Source: Cervus elaphus (taxonomy: Eukaryota > Chordata > Mammalia > Artiodactyla > Cervidae). Taken from it: a stretch of DNA of 64,000 nucleotides. The stretch is from positions 16,725,001 to 16,789,000 of the forward strand of contig NC_057841.1 in NCBI RefSeq assembly GCF_910594005.1. Direction: 5' to 3'. Under the pieces are notes generated by a model. It was not told the DNA's origin, ran no database searches, and saw nothing but the letters and a program-made list of their open reading frames with translations. Below are positions 23,726 to 33,797 of the stretch, piece by piece (position 1 is the stretch's first letter; each line of letters begins with the position of its first letter). Position numbers and translations under genes: made by a program.

Positions 23726-24344
23726 AAAGTTTCAGGCATCATTACAAAGAGTAAAGTCAGGATAGAAGGATTCCTCTAAGACCAATATTTTCAGAAACGA
23801 GCTATTATGCCATTCAGTTTAGTAGATATGCAAAATCTGTTTCCAAAAGCACTGGTGCCTCAGGCTGCCCTTCACAACCATTTAAAATATTATAATTAAT
23901 TACTTTCTGGATGTGTAATAGTACACCAAATGTGCTCCAAGATATGTTCTCTGTCCTAAAGAAGTTTTTGTTCTGAAGGAGTGCTGGAGAACTATGACTG
24001 TTTATATTTTCCCTGGTGCCAACTCAGAATCACCCCAAGTGCACCCCTAATAAACTATGCTCTGAGCAGTTTTCTTAATTCTTAAAGTATTTCTAAATAG
24101 CTTTCTCCTTTTATATAGAAAGAACAAGTTTTGCTTGCAGCATTGTCATGGTATGCAAGCCTCAGAGAATTTCACAAAGAGGAGAAAATCTACTTGAGTC
24201 CTGGGTGGAGATCCAACCAAGAACTGCTCATATCTCATATCTATTAGAATTTTAAAGGCTTCAAGATGTAAGGGAAAATGAAAAAAAAAAAAAAAGCCTC
24301 CAGTGCTTCATTTGAAGAATCAAGTAAATCAACAAAAGCTTTTC
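23726..24344. other. Single-copy stretch
   Basis: No gene or assignable repeat. A poly(A) run of about 16 lies near 24280-24295. Confidence 0.4.
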
Positions 24345-24461
24345 AGGACTTCCCTGGTGGTCCACTGGTTAAGACTACACACTTTCAATGCAGGGTGTGC
24401 ATGTTCAATCCCTGATCAGAGAACTAAGATCCCGCATGCCTTATGGCCAAAAAATAAAATA
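24345..24461 (+). repeat. Short tRNA-derived SINE (CHR-2 type)
   Basis: Sense copy: AGGACTTCCCTGGTGGTCCA head, CAATCCCTGATCAGAGAACT, then TTATGGCCAAAAAATAAAAT tail. A 14-base imperfect direct repeat (AACAAAAGCTTTTC at 24331, AACAAAAGGTTTCC at 24462) brackets it. Confidence 0.9.
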
Positions 24462-24474
24462 AACAAAAGGTTTC

Positions 24475-25007
24475 CAAACCACAACAGTGCAGTAGAGGGA
24501 AAAATCATAAAAGCTATAGCAGTCATGCAATTGATGTTGAAAGAAACTAGAAACCAGAAAATACTCCTGATAAGAACAAAATAGCAATTAGGAAAAGCTA
24601 AATCACTGAAGAAACAGCAAAGGAGGTGGAATGGGTGGAATTTTCCTCAGAGGATTTTAACTTTTCAAAGTATTCAAGTTTCCCAAGGGCAAAGATTGTT
24701 CCTTATGAACGAATCCATTTTTACTCTCATACCTCAGAAAATAGGAAGTGGTTTTGTGTAGAAAGGAAAGAGATGGAATTTAGATAAATACCACTCCCGG
24801 AGCAGCTGTTCTCTAGTTTGGATAAAGGAATGAAGCACGGGGAGAAAAAGTCATTCGGAAATTAAAATTAAAAATCATGTATTGATTGTGGAGTGACTAA
24901 TCATTGGACCAAGCTACTGACAACTGCACCATCTGTCTTCGGAGATCTCCAAATATAGCAACTGGAACGCTGAGTGTGCCGAAACCAAAGCAGGACATCC
25001 TGTGGGG
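24475..25007. other. Single-copy stretch
   Basis: Nothing recognised. Confidence 0.4.
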
Positions 25008-25157
25008 AGCACGTGGGCTCCGGAGTCTAAGGGCCTCATTCAAGTCCCAGCTCTGTCACTTACCAGGTGAGTGTCCTTGAAACTTACCTGACCTCTCTTA
25101 ACCTCAACTTCCTGATTTATAATATAGGGCCCATAGTAATACGTCCCTCACAAAGTC
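25008..25157 (+). repeat. MIR SINE, sense
   Basis: Good MIR order: GCACGTGGGCTCCGGAGTCT, AGTCCCAGCTCTGTCACTTA, TACCTGACCTCTCTTAACCT, then ATTTATAATATAGGGCCCAT. It is interrupted at its 3' side by the next element. Confidence 0.75.
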
Positions 25158-25474
25158 CAGTAGTCCCTGACCTTTTTGGCACCAGGAACCACTTTGGGAA
25201 AGACAGTTTTTCCATGGACCAGGGATGGGAGGTGGGGAACGGGTGGTTTTGATTCGAGCACATTACATTTATTATGCATCTTAGGTGTGTTCAGTCGCTA
25301 AGTCGTGTCCGACTCTGTGCCCGCCATGCTCCTCCGTCCACAGGATTCTCTAGGCAAGAATACTGGAGTGGGTTGCCATTTCCTTCTCCAGGCTGTGCAC
25401 TTTATTTCTCATCGAATGTCGCCACTGATCGGACAGGAGGTACCAGTCTGTGGCCGGGAGGTTGGGAACCCCTG
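25158..25474. mobile_element. Non-autonomous hAT/Charlie-type DNA transposon (MER1-like)
   Basis: The ends are inverted: CAGTAGTCCCTGACCTTTTT on the left and GGTTGGGAACCCCTG on the right. Inside, TTTTGGCACCAGGAACCACT and TTTTTCCATGGACCAGGGAT match a widespread mammalian hAT-like family. I could not see a clear 8-base target duplication. A BovA is inserted in its middle. The family name is from memory. Confidence 0.65.
25284..25391 (-). repeat. BovA monomer inside the hAT element
   Basis: Antisense BovA body: GTGTTCAGTCGCTAAGTCGT to GCCATTTCCTTCTCCAGG, with an internal deletion of the GACCCCATGG region. Confidence 0.88.
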
Positions 25475-26227
25475 CTGTAAAAGAATGAGGTCATGAGAGA
25501 CGACATCGCAACTGTCTATTACTTGATTCTGAGGATTTGTGCTCGGAAACTGTTGATTGACCTCTAACGCACCATGAGTCCATGGTCTATTTACAGTGTA
25601 GCTGAAGAATGCCCTCTTCTATTTCCAAACATCCAGTGACCTTATGCAAAAGCTCTTCCATTTACTTTTAAAGATCTCCCCCAAGTTGGCCTCACTTTAT
25701 TTACTGCAGTATTTGTCCCTATACTCCCAAGTTCATGTTCAGACATCATTCCCAACCTAAAGAACATCTTTATTTCATCTACTCCCCACACTGTATTTGT
25801 TTCCACCATGTCTTAGATCCCACTATTTGCTGCCTGAAGTACCTTCACCCGTGCCAATTTTGTGCATGTTTCCCTAATAATCCCTTCCCTACCCTTCTGC
25901 TGCTCCTGATCTCTGCAAATGCTGTTACTTGGACTACATTGGCAACCACTTCCCCTTGGATTTGGTGGGTGGGGTGACCAAAGAGCAGTGAGGAGAAGCC
26001 AGCACTTGCGTTTGCACCATTCTCTGGCTCTGACACTAGCCCTCTGCCCTCCATGTCTCCTCCTCTGGCTAGAGGGTCCCTCCTTTTGGGGTCCTACCTG
26101 ACCAGATAACCTGGGTCCCTTAGCTCTGGCAATACAGTCTCCCACTTTGTCCCCCTAGACCTGAAGCTGGTTCACTTTCTATTGATATCAACTTCTAGGT
26201 TGAATTCCTGTCCCCCTCTGCCCCTCA
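25475..26227. other. Single-copy stretch
   Basis: The first bases may be the remaining 3' end of the MIR. Open frames of 60-110 codons on both strands between 25735 and 26145 lack conserved features. A diverged L2-like remnant is possible but not defended. Confidence 0.4.
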
Positions 26228-26610
26228 AATGCTTACTGCGGTAAAATACACCAGGCAGAGCTAGTGGGAAAGAGCCCATCTGCCGTTGCAGTCGACCTAA
26301 GAGAGGATGTAGGCTGGACCCCCGGGTCAGGAAGATCCCTGGGGTAGGAAATGGCCACCTGCTCCAGTATTCTTGCCAGGAAAATTCCATGGACAGAGGA
26401 GTGTGGCGGGCTACAATCCATGCAGCCACAAAGAGTCAGACATGACTGAGCACACACACAACATAAAATTTATTATCTTAATCATTTTTAAGTGACAATT
26501 CAGTGATTATAAGTGCATTCATATTGTGCAACCACCACCGCCATCTGTCTCCAGGACTCTCTTCATCTTGGAAAACTGAAACGCTGTACCCGACAAACCA
26601 TCACTCACCT
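26228..26610 (-). repeat. Old L1 3' UTR fragment (L1M class), split by a SINE
   Basis: Left piece 26228-26252 and right piece 26463-26610. The right piece has TTATCTTAATCATTTTTAAG, GTGCAACCACCACCGCCATC and a CATCTTGGAAAACTGAAACG block, which is a well-known antisense L1M 3' sequence. Confidence 0.7.
26253..26462 (+). repeat. Bov-tA SINE inside old L1
   Basis: Sense copy with a decayed head, then GGGTCAGGAAGATCCCTGGG, CCAGTATTCTTGCCAGGAAA and the GACATGACTGAGCACACACA tail. Confidence 0.9.
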
Positions 26611-27359
26611 TTTTGTCTGTCTAGCCTTCCTAGGACTTTTTCAGCTACTTCTCCCCATGAGATATCCTCTCTTGATGTTGCTGGCATGGGCTCTGTTTTC
26701 CTGATTGGGTCCTCCACCTTCATGACACAAGATTTCTGAAATTATTTAACAGGTAGTTATTATTAAGTGTCTGACGAGGCATGACGCTGGCGGTACAGAA
26801 ATGAATAAGACACAGTGCAGCTGATGCTCTCGAAGAGTAGTTTCCCAGGAGACAGGCAAATTCCTAGTGATTACAATATGGCATTTTGGACTAAGTAAAT
26901 AGGCTCTGAAGCAAAGCACATGGATATGAGTCTTGGCCCTGTCACTTAATGGCTCTGTAAACAAAGGCAAGCTAGGTGCCTTTCAAAAAATGACCTTGTA
27001 CGTTTGGCTAAGGAACGGGATTGTGTGGCGCTCTTTCTACAGTGGAGAAACATTAATGAAGACCGCCCAGGCAGGAGCTTTTCGGATGCCTTACAAGTGT
27101 CTAACTGAGTACAAGGCTACCATTTAGAAATATGCTGCCATATTTGGGCTGGCGGCCTTACGGGCAAGTTGAAGGCACAAAAATTATTTGGCTGGTATAA
27201 TCTTCTGCGATTATTGATAAACTAGAGAGGGAAAGAGAAAAGTTGAGAACAAAATAAACAAACTTTCTGGCCATTTGGAAAGCCTTCCACGACTGTTCCA
27301 GGCCAGGCTGATCTCTTCTCTCTGAATTCCTATTGGGCAATAGTCAGCACCTAACAATA
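26611..27359. other. Stretch with old repeat remnants
   Basis: 26745-26890 resembles the ancient LINE-type motif AGTTATTATTAAGTGTCTGA followed by ACAGAAATGAATAAGACACA. 26895-26995 resembles MIR (GCACATGGATATGAGTCTTG, CCCTGTCACTTAATGGCTCT). The remainder is single-copy. Confidence 0.45.
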
Positions 27360-27547
27360 CTGAAAAGCAGGATTCACAGGAGATGTGGGTTTGATCCCTG
27401 GGTTGGGAAGATCCCCTGGGGAAGGAAATGGCAACCCACTCCAGTATTCTTGCCTGGAGAATCCCATGGACAGCGAGCCTGGTAGGTTACAGTCCATGAG
27501 GTTGCAAAGACTTGGATACCACTGAAGCAACTTAGCACACACACAAC
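27360..27547 (+). repeat. Bov-tA SINE, head-truncated
   Basis: Begins within the tRNA part (CAGGAGATGTGGGTTTGATC), then complete BovA body and an ACACACAC tail. Confidence 0.9.
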
Positions 27548-27550
27548 ATC

Positions 27551-28269
27551 TCATCATCTCTAATTCTCTAAGGTGTTACTCCTTGCCCTCCACCCATACA
27601 GATTGAATGATGGGTCCTTAGAGAAAAAAGTAAGAACTTGGTATTTTTCTATCTCCCAGAAATTATGGTATTTCATATATCAGGGTGCTTAACTGATTTC
27701 TTTGAAGAATCTAGTTTTCTTTAATGTTCTTTAAGAAATGATATATTACTACAAGCCAGATTAAGTAATAAATCAAGATTTAATAACATAACTGTAAATT
27801 TTGAGTTTCCAAAATATCAACTAAATATTAATTATCAAATAAAATTAAAATGCAATCTTACTTTAAAAAGTTGGATCTTCTACTGTTTCAGTTTAATCTT
27901 GCTAACCATCTTTACAAATAAAGAGCTAGGAACAGCTTGATGATTTGAATTCAGAGATGCAATTTTGACTGGATTTTCTGATTAAATGGACTAATGTTAA
28001 ACCATGCAATATGATGCATAATAATATGTCAAACTCTATTTTGGGATTCTCTTTTAATGGAAGACTTCCTGCATGATTAGAAAATGGAGTTTTTCAGGAT
28101 TCGTTTACTGTAAATTGACTGAAATTGAGTGGAAGAAAGCCTAAGCCTATTGCCTTATCAATGCTATTTCCATGTTTATCATCATCATTTCATAACATTG
28201 ATGTGAGAAATTGTCATTTGTTTTCATGTTTAATCAATGGAGAGGAACACTTGGATTAGAATCCTTCCT
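27551..28269. other. AT-rich single-copy stretch
   Basis: Nothing recognised. Confidence 0.4.
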
Positions 28270-28389
28270 TTAAAAAATATATATATTTATTTGACTGTAC
28301 CAATTGCAACATGTGGGATCTAGTTCTCTGACCAGGGAGCGAACATTGGGAGTGCAGAGTCTTAGCCACTGGACCACCAGGAAAGTCCC
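28270..28389 (-). repeat. Short tRNA-derived SINE (CHR-2 type), antisense
   Basis: AAATATATATATTTATT tail, then AACATGTGGGATCTAGTTCT, CTGACCAGGGAGCGAACATT and the head ACTGGACCACCAGGAAAGTC. Confidence 0.88.
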
Positions 28390-28959
28390 AAGAATCCTCC
28401 TTGAGTAATACCGTAATGACCACTTTATGGAGCACTCGCTTTCCTTTACCAGCGATTGTAGGTTTCCTTCTAAACTGTTTAGCCTGTTTGGAATTCATGT
28501 GACATTTCACATGGAAAGAAGTGTGAAATGCCACTTTCGCTACTGCTACCTTATGAATTATTCATCCCTGCAGTTTATCAGGCAGCCTCTGCTTATAGAT
28601 AAGAATGCACCTCTTGTTTGTAGTACACATCAGAGGAACCTAAACAATCAAAAATGGTGTGTTTCCTGCAAGGAGGGCAAGGAGAAAATCCTAGCAGGCT
28701 CTGTTTGGCATGAACCTGTCCCAAACTGAAACCAGTCTCACCAGTCATACTTGACACGAAATGATAATACTTAACTTTATGAAGTATGTAATAGTTGGGA
28801 GAAAGAGCCACACTTTCAAAAGAGATCAGGTAATAGAATGTAAGTTTCCTCTGAATTGATGAGTAGTTCTATTGAATCAGAAACCGTTGAGAAACCATCT
28901 TTGCCCTTACAAGCAAACTTACAAATTGCCAGAGCTATAACTATTGAGAGACAATCATT
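28390..28959. other. Single-copy stretch
   Basis: No assignable repeat. A 100-codon sense frame at 28427-28729 shows no recognisable protein feature. Confidence 0.4.
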
Positions 28960-29101
28960 TTTTTAAATTTTTATTTTATTATTATTTTTTTTATCCACGC
29001 CATATGGCATGCAGCATCTTAGTTCCCTGACCAGGGATCCAGTCTGTGCCATGGCAGTGAATGCGCTGAGTCCTAACCACTGGACCACTAGAGAATTCCC
29101 T
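28960..29101 (-). repeat. Short tRNA-derived SINE (CHR-2 type), antisense
   Basis: T-rich (TTTATTTTATTATTATTTT) tail, GCATCTTAGTTCCCTGACCA, and head ACTGGACCACTAGAGAATTC. Confidence 0.88.
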
Positions 29102-29275
29102 GAGACTGTCTTTATTTACCTATTTTTTTGAAACTATAACGTTATCCCTATCTACCTTATCTCTTCATCCACACTCCTTTCCCTATAACTTTGCAGTGCC
29201 CTGCCCGCCCCCTGCCCCCACTCCCCGCCGGTGGTCACCACCTGGCCCCTACTTGATCTGACTTCTATTTTGATC

Positions 29276-29460
29276 GGTAAAGAAGCTGCCTACAATGGCA
29301 GGAGACCTGTGTTCGATCCTTGACTCAGGAATATCCCCTGGAGAAGGCAATGACAACATGCTCCAGTATTCTTGCCTCAAAATCTCATGGACAGAGGAGC
29401 CTGGTGGGCTACAGTCCATGGGTTTGCAAAGAGTCGGACATGACTGAGCAACTAACACAG
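29276..29460 (+). repeat. Bov-tA SINE with target-site duplication
   Basis: Sense copy starting slightly inside the head (GGTAAAGAAGCTGCCTACAA), with body GGAGCCTGGTGGGCTACAGT and GACTGAGCAACTAACACAG end. The 11-base direct repeat CTATTTTGATC lies at 29265-29275 and 29461-29471. Confidence 0.96.
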
Positions 29461-29471
29461 CTATTTTGATC

Positions 29472-29833
29472 TGGAAAATCCATTTTTCACCAATTTAAGT
29501 TAACGAATCCATTGACTAAAAATAGAATGCAGTTTTAAATGCTTGAGAATTTGATGGATTAAAATTTGGCCATAAGGAGAATGACTGAGTTTCTGATGAC
29601 TTTAAGTGATGATTGCTGATAAAAGGTCATTGAACTAATCACAGCATCTCTGGGCCAGCAGAGTTTTCCCAACTGAGCAACTTTCTTCCCTACACTGGAT
29701 TCAATTCTACTTTGTATGCAGTACAAGGTTGGAATTGTCTTAGCCTCATATATCTCATCATGCATGTAAGTTAATTATTTTATCAATTAATAAAGAGTAA
29801 AAAAATAAATAAATAAATAAAGAGTATATGTTA
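29472..29833. other. Single-copy stretch with (AAAT)n
   Basis: Ends in an AAATAAATAAATAAAT run near 29800-29820. Nothing else assigned. Confidence 0.4.
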
Positions 29834-29945
29834 GGGACTTCCCCTGTGGTCTAGTGGTTAAGAGTTCACCTTCTAGAGCAGGGGTTCAACCCTGGGTCAG
29901 GGAGCTGAGATCACACACACCCCCTGGCCAAAAAAATAAAACGTA
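29834..29945 (+). repeat. Short tRNA-derived SINE (CHR-2 type)
   Basis: GGGACTTCCCCTGTGGTCTA head, GGGGTTCAACCCTGGGTCAG B-box region, CCTGGCCAAAAAAATAAAAC tail. Confidence 0.9.
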
Positions 29946-30424
29946 AAACAGAAGCAATGTTATGACAAATTTAATACAGACTCCAAAAATGATCCACATT
30001 AAAAAAAAAAAATCATCTCTTTGCTATGAGTTAAAAAAAAAAAAGCATGTGGTAAAAACCCATCCTGTGCCTAACAGTGAGACTAGGATGAACTGAAAAG
30101 AAACCTGAGACCTACAGTGAAGTACCATCTGCTCCAGCCACACCATTTAATGATTGCCAAGCCCAGATACAGATTAAAACAGCTGCTTAACTAGGTAATG
30201 GCACAGTCAACATCAGAGTTCAAATTTCCAGTCTCCAAAGGTATAGTTTTTCCCACTTCTTCAAGGAGCTTGCATTCTGTCTGGATAGTTAAAAATTACA
30301 CATACATAAGCTCACATATATATGGGCAATTAATCTATGATGAAAGAGGAAAGAATATAAAATGGCAAAAAGATTAAAAAAAAGATTATGCAAATACATA
30401 GAGGTCAGAACAAATAGATCACAA
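29946..30424. other. A-rich and single-copy stretch
   Basis: Two A-runs near 30001-30012 and 30034-30043. About 30190-30262 resembles antisense MIR (TAACTAGGTAATGGCACAGT), a weak call. Confidence 0.4.
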
Positions 30425-30715
30425 TTGCATTTTTTATATTTTTTATTATTTTTTAATTTAAACTTTTTTTCATGGGAAGACATTTCATTTTTTTTAGGTT
30501 TTGTTTTATATTGGAGTATAGCCAATTAGCAATGCTGTGACCATTCCAGGTGGACAGGAAAGGGACTCAGTCATACACATACATGTATCGATTCTCCCCC
30601 AGACTCCCCTCCCATCCAGGCTGCCACATAACATTCAGCAGAGTTCCCTGTGCTATACAGAAGGTCCTCGTTTATTATCCATTTTATTTATAGCAGTGTA
30701 CAGATTCACAGACTT
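30425..30715 (-). repeat. L1 3' UTR fragment, antisense
   Basis: T-rich lead, then TTTTATATTGGAGTATAGCC, AGTTCCCTGTGCTATACAGA and AGGTCCTCGTTTATTATCCA. This is the artiodactyl L1 3' end read backwards; the same family recurs at 59478-59740. Confidence 0.75.
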
Positions 30716-31127
30716 AACGAACAAATTTATGGTTACTGGGGGAAAGGGGGAAGGGGAGAGAGATCGGGAGCTTGGAACTGACAAGTTCACACTGCTCTAT
30801 TTCGATTATAATTGCATTTTGTGCTGGAGATACTAAGAGCAGTGGGGATTTAGCAAATTGATGGGAATGTTTTACCATGAAACTCATGAAGGGCTTCATG
30901 GGGAAAACGAGTCTTGATCTGTGTCTTAAAGACCAGGTGAAGATACGTGAGACTTGAAGAGGCAGATGTAAACAGGAGCAGGAATGGCTGTGTGTCTGGA
31001 TCAAGGAGTCCAAAGAGTGATGAAAGGCCATGCGGGGCTTGACTGACTGGGGAGGCTTGAGGAGCCTGTCTAAGCAGGAGTCAGTGAAGCCATTGGGTAT
31101 TAGTGGGGAGGGTATTAGCGTTCTCCC
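30716..31127. other. Stretch with possible ancient LINE remnant
   Basis: 30838-31060 resembles an old mammalian repeat: GATCTGTGTCTTAAAGACCA, AGGAGCAGGAATGGCTGTGT. The family is not assigned. Confidence 0.35.
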
Positions 31128-31346
31128 TGTTGTTTAGTCACCAGGTCATGTCCAACTCTTTGAGACCCCAAGGACTGTGGCCCGCCAGGGTCCTCTGTCC
31201 ATGGAATTTTCCCAGCAAGAATACTGGAGTGGGTTGCCATTTCCTTCTCCAGGGGATCTTCCTGACCCAGGGATTGAACCTGGGTCTGCTGAATGTCTCC
31301 TGTGCTGCAGGCAAATTCTTTTATCACTGAGCGACTGGGGAAGCCC
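31128..31346 (-). repeat. Bov-tA SINE, antisense
   Basis: TTGTTTAGTCACCAGGTCAT end, complete body, tRNA-like CCAGGGATTGAACCTGGGTC and head GAGCGACTGGGGAAGCCC. Confidence 0.94.
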
Positions 31347-31469
31347 GGCAGAGTGTTACAGGCCCTGAATGACTAGAGTCAGCTTTCCCTGATGTGTGCA
31401 TCCATAATTTTGTCCTTGGTAACTAGTAGCCCACTCCGTGTGTGGACACAGCATCATTTCACTCTGACA

Positions 31470-31594
31470 CTTTTTTTTTTTTTTTTTGCCACCCTGGGCA
31501 ACATGTGAGATCTTAGTTCCCTGACCAGGGATCAAACCAGCAACCCCTGCATTGGAAACATGCAGTCTTAACCGTTGGGCCTCCCAGGAAGCCC
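31470..31594 (-). repeat. Short tRNA-derived SINE (CHR-2 type), antisense
   Basis: A T18 tract tail, CAACATGTGAGATCTTAGTT, CCAGGGATCAAACCAGCAAC and head GGGCCTCCCAGGAAGCCC. Confidence 0.9.
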
Positions 31595-31599
31595 CTGAC

Positions 31600-32011
31600 C
31601 TTGATTTGTGATAACTCCTTGTGCACTCTTATTCCCACTGTGGTCAGGGCAACCTGCCATGACTCTTGACTTTGGCCCAGCCATGGACTCACTTTGACTA
31701 ATAAGATGTTAGCAGATGTGATATACACAGAGGCTTGAAAAGAGATCTGTTTAGGGCTTATTATCTCCCATGCACAATGAGCAGGCTGGCCTCTGGCAGA
31801 TGACAGACATTTGAAACTGAATTTCAGCAGCCGGGGTACCCCAGCCAACAGCAGATGCCTCAGTGAGCCCAGTCCAAATGAGCAGATCCCTGGGGGCTAG
31901 CCTTGCCTGGGTGGGATAAACCCAGAGATGCGTGAGAAATGCATGTCACTGTCGTATGCTCTGGAGGGTTTGTGGTTGTTTATTATGGAGCAAAAGTTAA
32001 TTGATACAACA
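31600..32011 (+). mobile_element. Old solo LTR, MaLR/MLT1-like
   Basis: Contains TGACTAATAAGATGTTAGCA, AGATGTGATATACACAGAGG and near its end GGTTGTTTATTATGGAGCAA then AACTGATAC-like AATTGATACAAC. This order fits an old mammalian MaLR-class LTR. No internal genes are present. Family and exact ends are from memory and approximate. Confidence 0.5.
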
Positions 32012-32109
32012 TGCAAGACACTGTTCACACGATGACATTCTCCTACTTTTGTAATACAGAGTAAAATATCAGAACATACAGAGGCTAATGAAAGGGATAA
32101 CATTCTCCA

Positions 32110-32340
32110 TGCCTATTGTGTCTAATTTATTGAGACAGAGACCACGGGAAGGTAAAAGACAGAAAGCATCACCCTTGTTCTCAGGAAGCTCACAGTGATG
32201 TTGATGTTATATGCCATGGGATTCTCCAGGCAAGAATACTGGGGTGGGTTGCCATTTCCTTGTCCAATTATATGCCATACACATAAGATAAAAGACAAGA
32301 AAAGTCACGCAGCTATTGAAAAGTAGAAATTGTCTTTCTT
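32110..32340 (+). repeat. Possible ancient LINE-type remnant, split
   Basis: TTGAGACAGAGACCACGGGA and TTGTTCTCAGGAAGCTCACA fit the same old repeat type seen at 47.7 kb. A 50-base SINE fragment is inserted at 32218-32267. Confidence 0.35.
32218..32267 (-). repeat. 50-base BovA fragment with 11-base target duplication
   Basis: Only GGGATTCTCCAGGCAAGAAT through CCATTTCCTTGTCCAA is present: the 5' start of a BovA monomer, antisense. TTATATGCCAT occurs at 32207-32217 and again at 32268-32278. The SINE 3' end and tail are missing. Confidence 0.85.
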
Positions 32341-33797
32341 ACTATACGTGAGATGCTTCTAAACAGGTTGGGAAAAAAAGAGGGAGCTAGCTTAGTGGTG
32401 AGAAAAGTCCCTTAGGAAATACAAGACATCTGGGAGGAAACTGTACAATTCTGATATTCCCATGAACAACCTGAAATGTGAATCCTGGAGCTTCAGCCCT
32501 AGACTTACACTTGCTTGGACATAAAGAGGAGCTCAGCCTTCTTCACTATAAGAACTTTCCCAGGAACAAGGTCCATGTCTAAGAAAATGTGTCTTTCTTC
32601 TCCTTAGATATGATATTTCAGGCAGATCAAGATTGCCAAACACAAATCCTGAACAAATTAAGATCTCCTTCAAATAAACTTGTAATAGTCCCTTTAAAAG
32701 AAAAAAGAAAGAAACTCTCAACAGATTCCTCCAGACATTATGATGGGAGCCAGAATTTTAGGACCAGCCCTGGAAGATGCTCTTATTGCCACCAGAAGAG
32801 AAATGAAATCAGCTTGGAAAGAAGGGCATCAGCAGAAGAACCATATTCCTCCTCCCTAAGTATCCATTGATAGCTCAGCATCACTTTGTTCCTTATCAAG
32901 GACAAATCTTGCCAGACCAAGCTCTTGCCTGAAGTGTCTCCTCTCTGGAAGTGATGTGACCACTTCCACATAGTATTTTTCTCTTGGCCATTTCTCTCAG
33001 TTTCATAGCATATACAACAGACAGATTTGAAATGCATATTGCTTAGGCAAAGTCTGGACAGTGTGAAAATTTAGGCAGAAATACTATTCCAGAAAATCAA
33101 AAGTGTCAGGCACACAAATAAAATTAAAGTCAGCAGGAAAACTGGCCGGGACCAGGTGAGGTTTTTCAAGAGCATCCTTACATGGACCAACACCTGCATT
33201 AGGAGGCACTGGAGGGAAGCTATGGAGACCATGGTGGGGAAGAGGAAGCCTGCCTCCAATGGCTCCTGGCTGTGGTAAAGAATGTCTAGTTACCACCACT
33301 TCTCTGGATAAAGATACCCAGGTCATTTTAGAATTATTTAGAGAGAGAGAGAGAGGGAAGAAGGGGGGAATTAGAAAAGAAAATTAATGTAGAATGATAA
33401 AGGGAGGATGGATGGTGAAAAGGACATTGAAGGTAAAATTTAAGCACAAGGTAAGAAAAAATTAAATGGAATAAAAAGGTTAATGCAAACAATGAAAAGT
33501 CCCGTACTATTACAAAGTTAAATTTTAAGAATTGAATCTAACATGACTGAGGAATATGCAAGTTTTTATATGGACTTAAAAATAGAATTTTTCCCCAAAT
33601 ATGTTAAAAACAAGAATTTTAAAAGAGAAAGAGGAGGGACACCAGGATAGTCCCAAATTTGCACGGGTCTGTCTAAGGAGGCCTCACCGAGCAGGTGGCA
33701 CAGAGTCAGGACTTTTCCCAGTGGACAGATATGAGCGTGGAATCAGGAATGATTCCAAGCAAAGGCAACAAAGCAGCCTGTGCTCCAAGCAAATCAC
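32341..33797. other. Single-copy stretch
   Basis: No gene recognised. A GA run lies near 33341-33356. A 93-codon sense frame (32589-32870) and antisense frames near 33071-33326 have no recognisable domain. Confidence 0.4.

Noticed and set aside
12100..24461. Repeated similar blocks as a CRISPR-like or tandem array
   Set aside because: The repeats are ~200 bases, dispersed, in both orientations, and individually flanked by different target duplications. They are SINEs.
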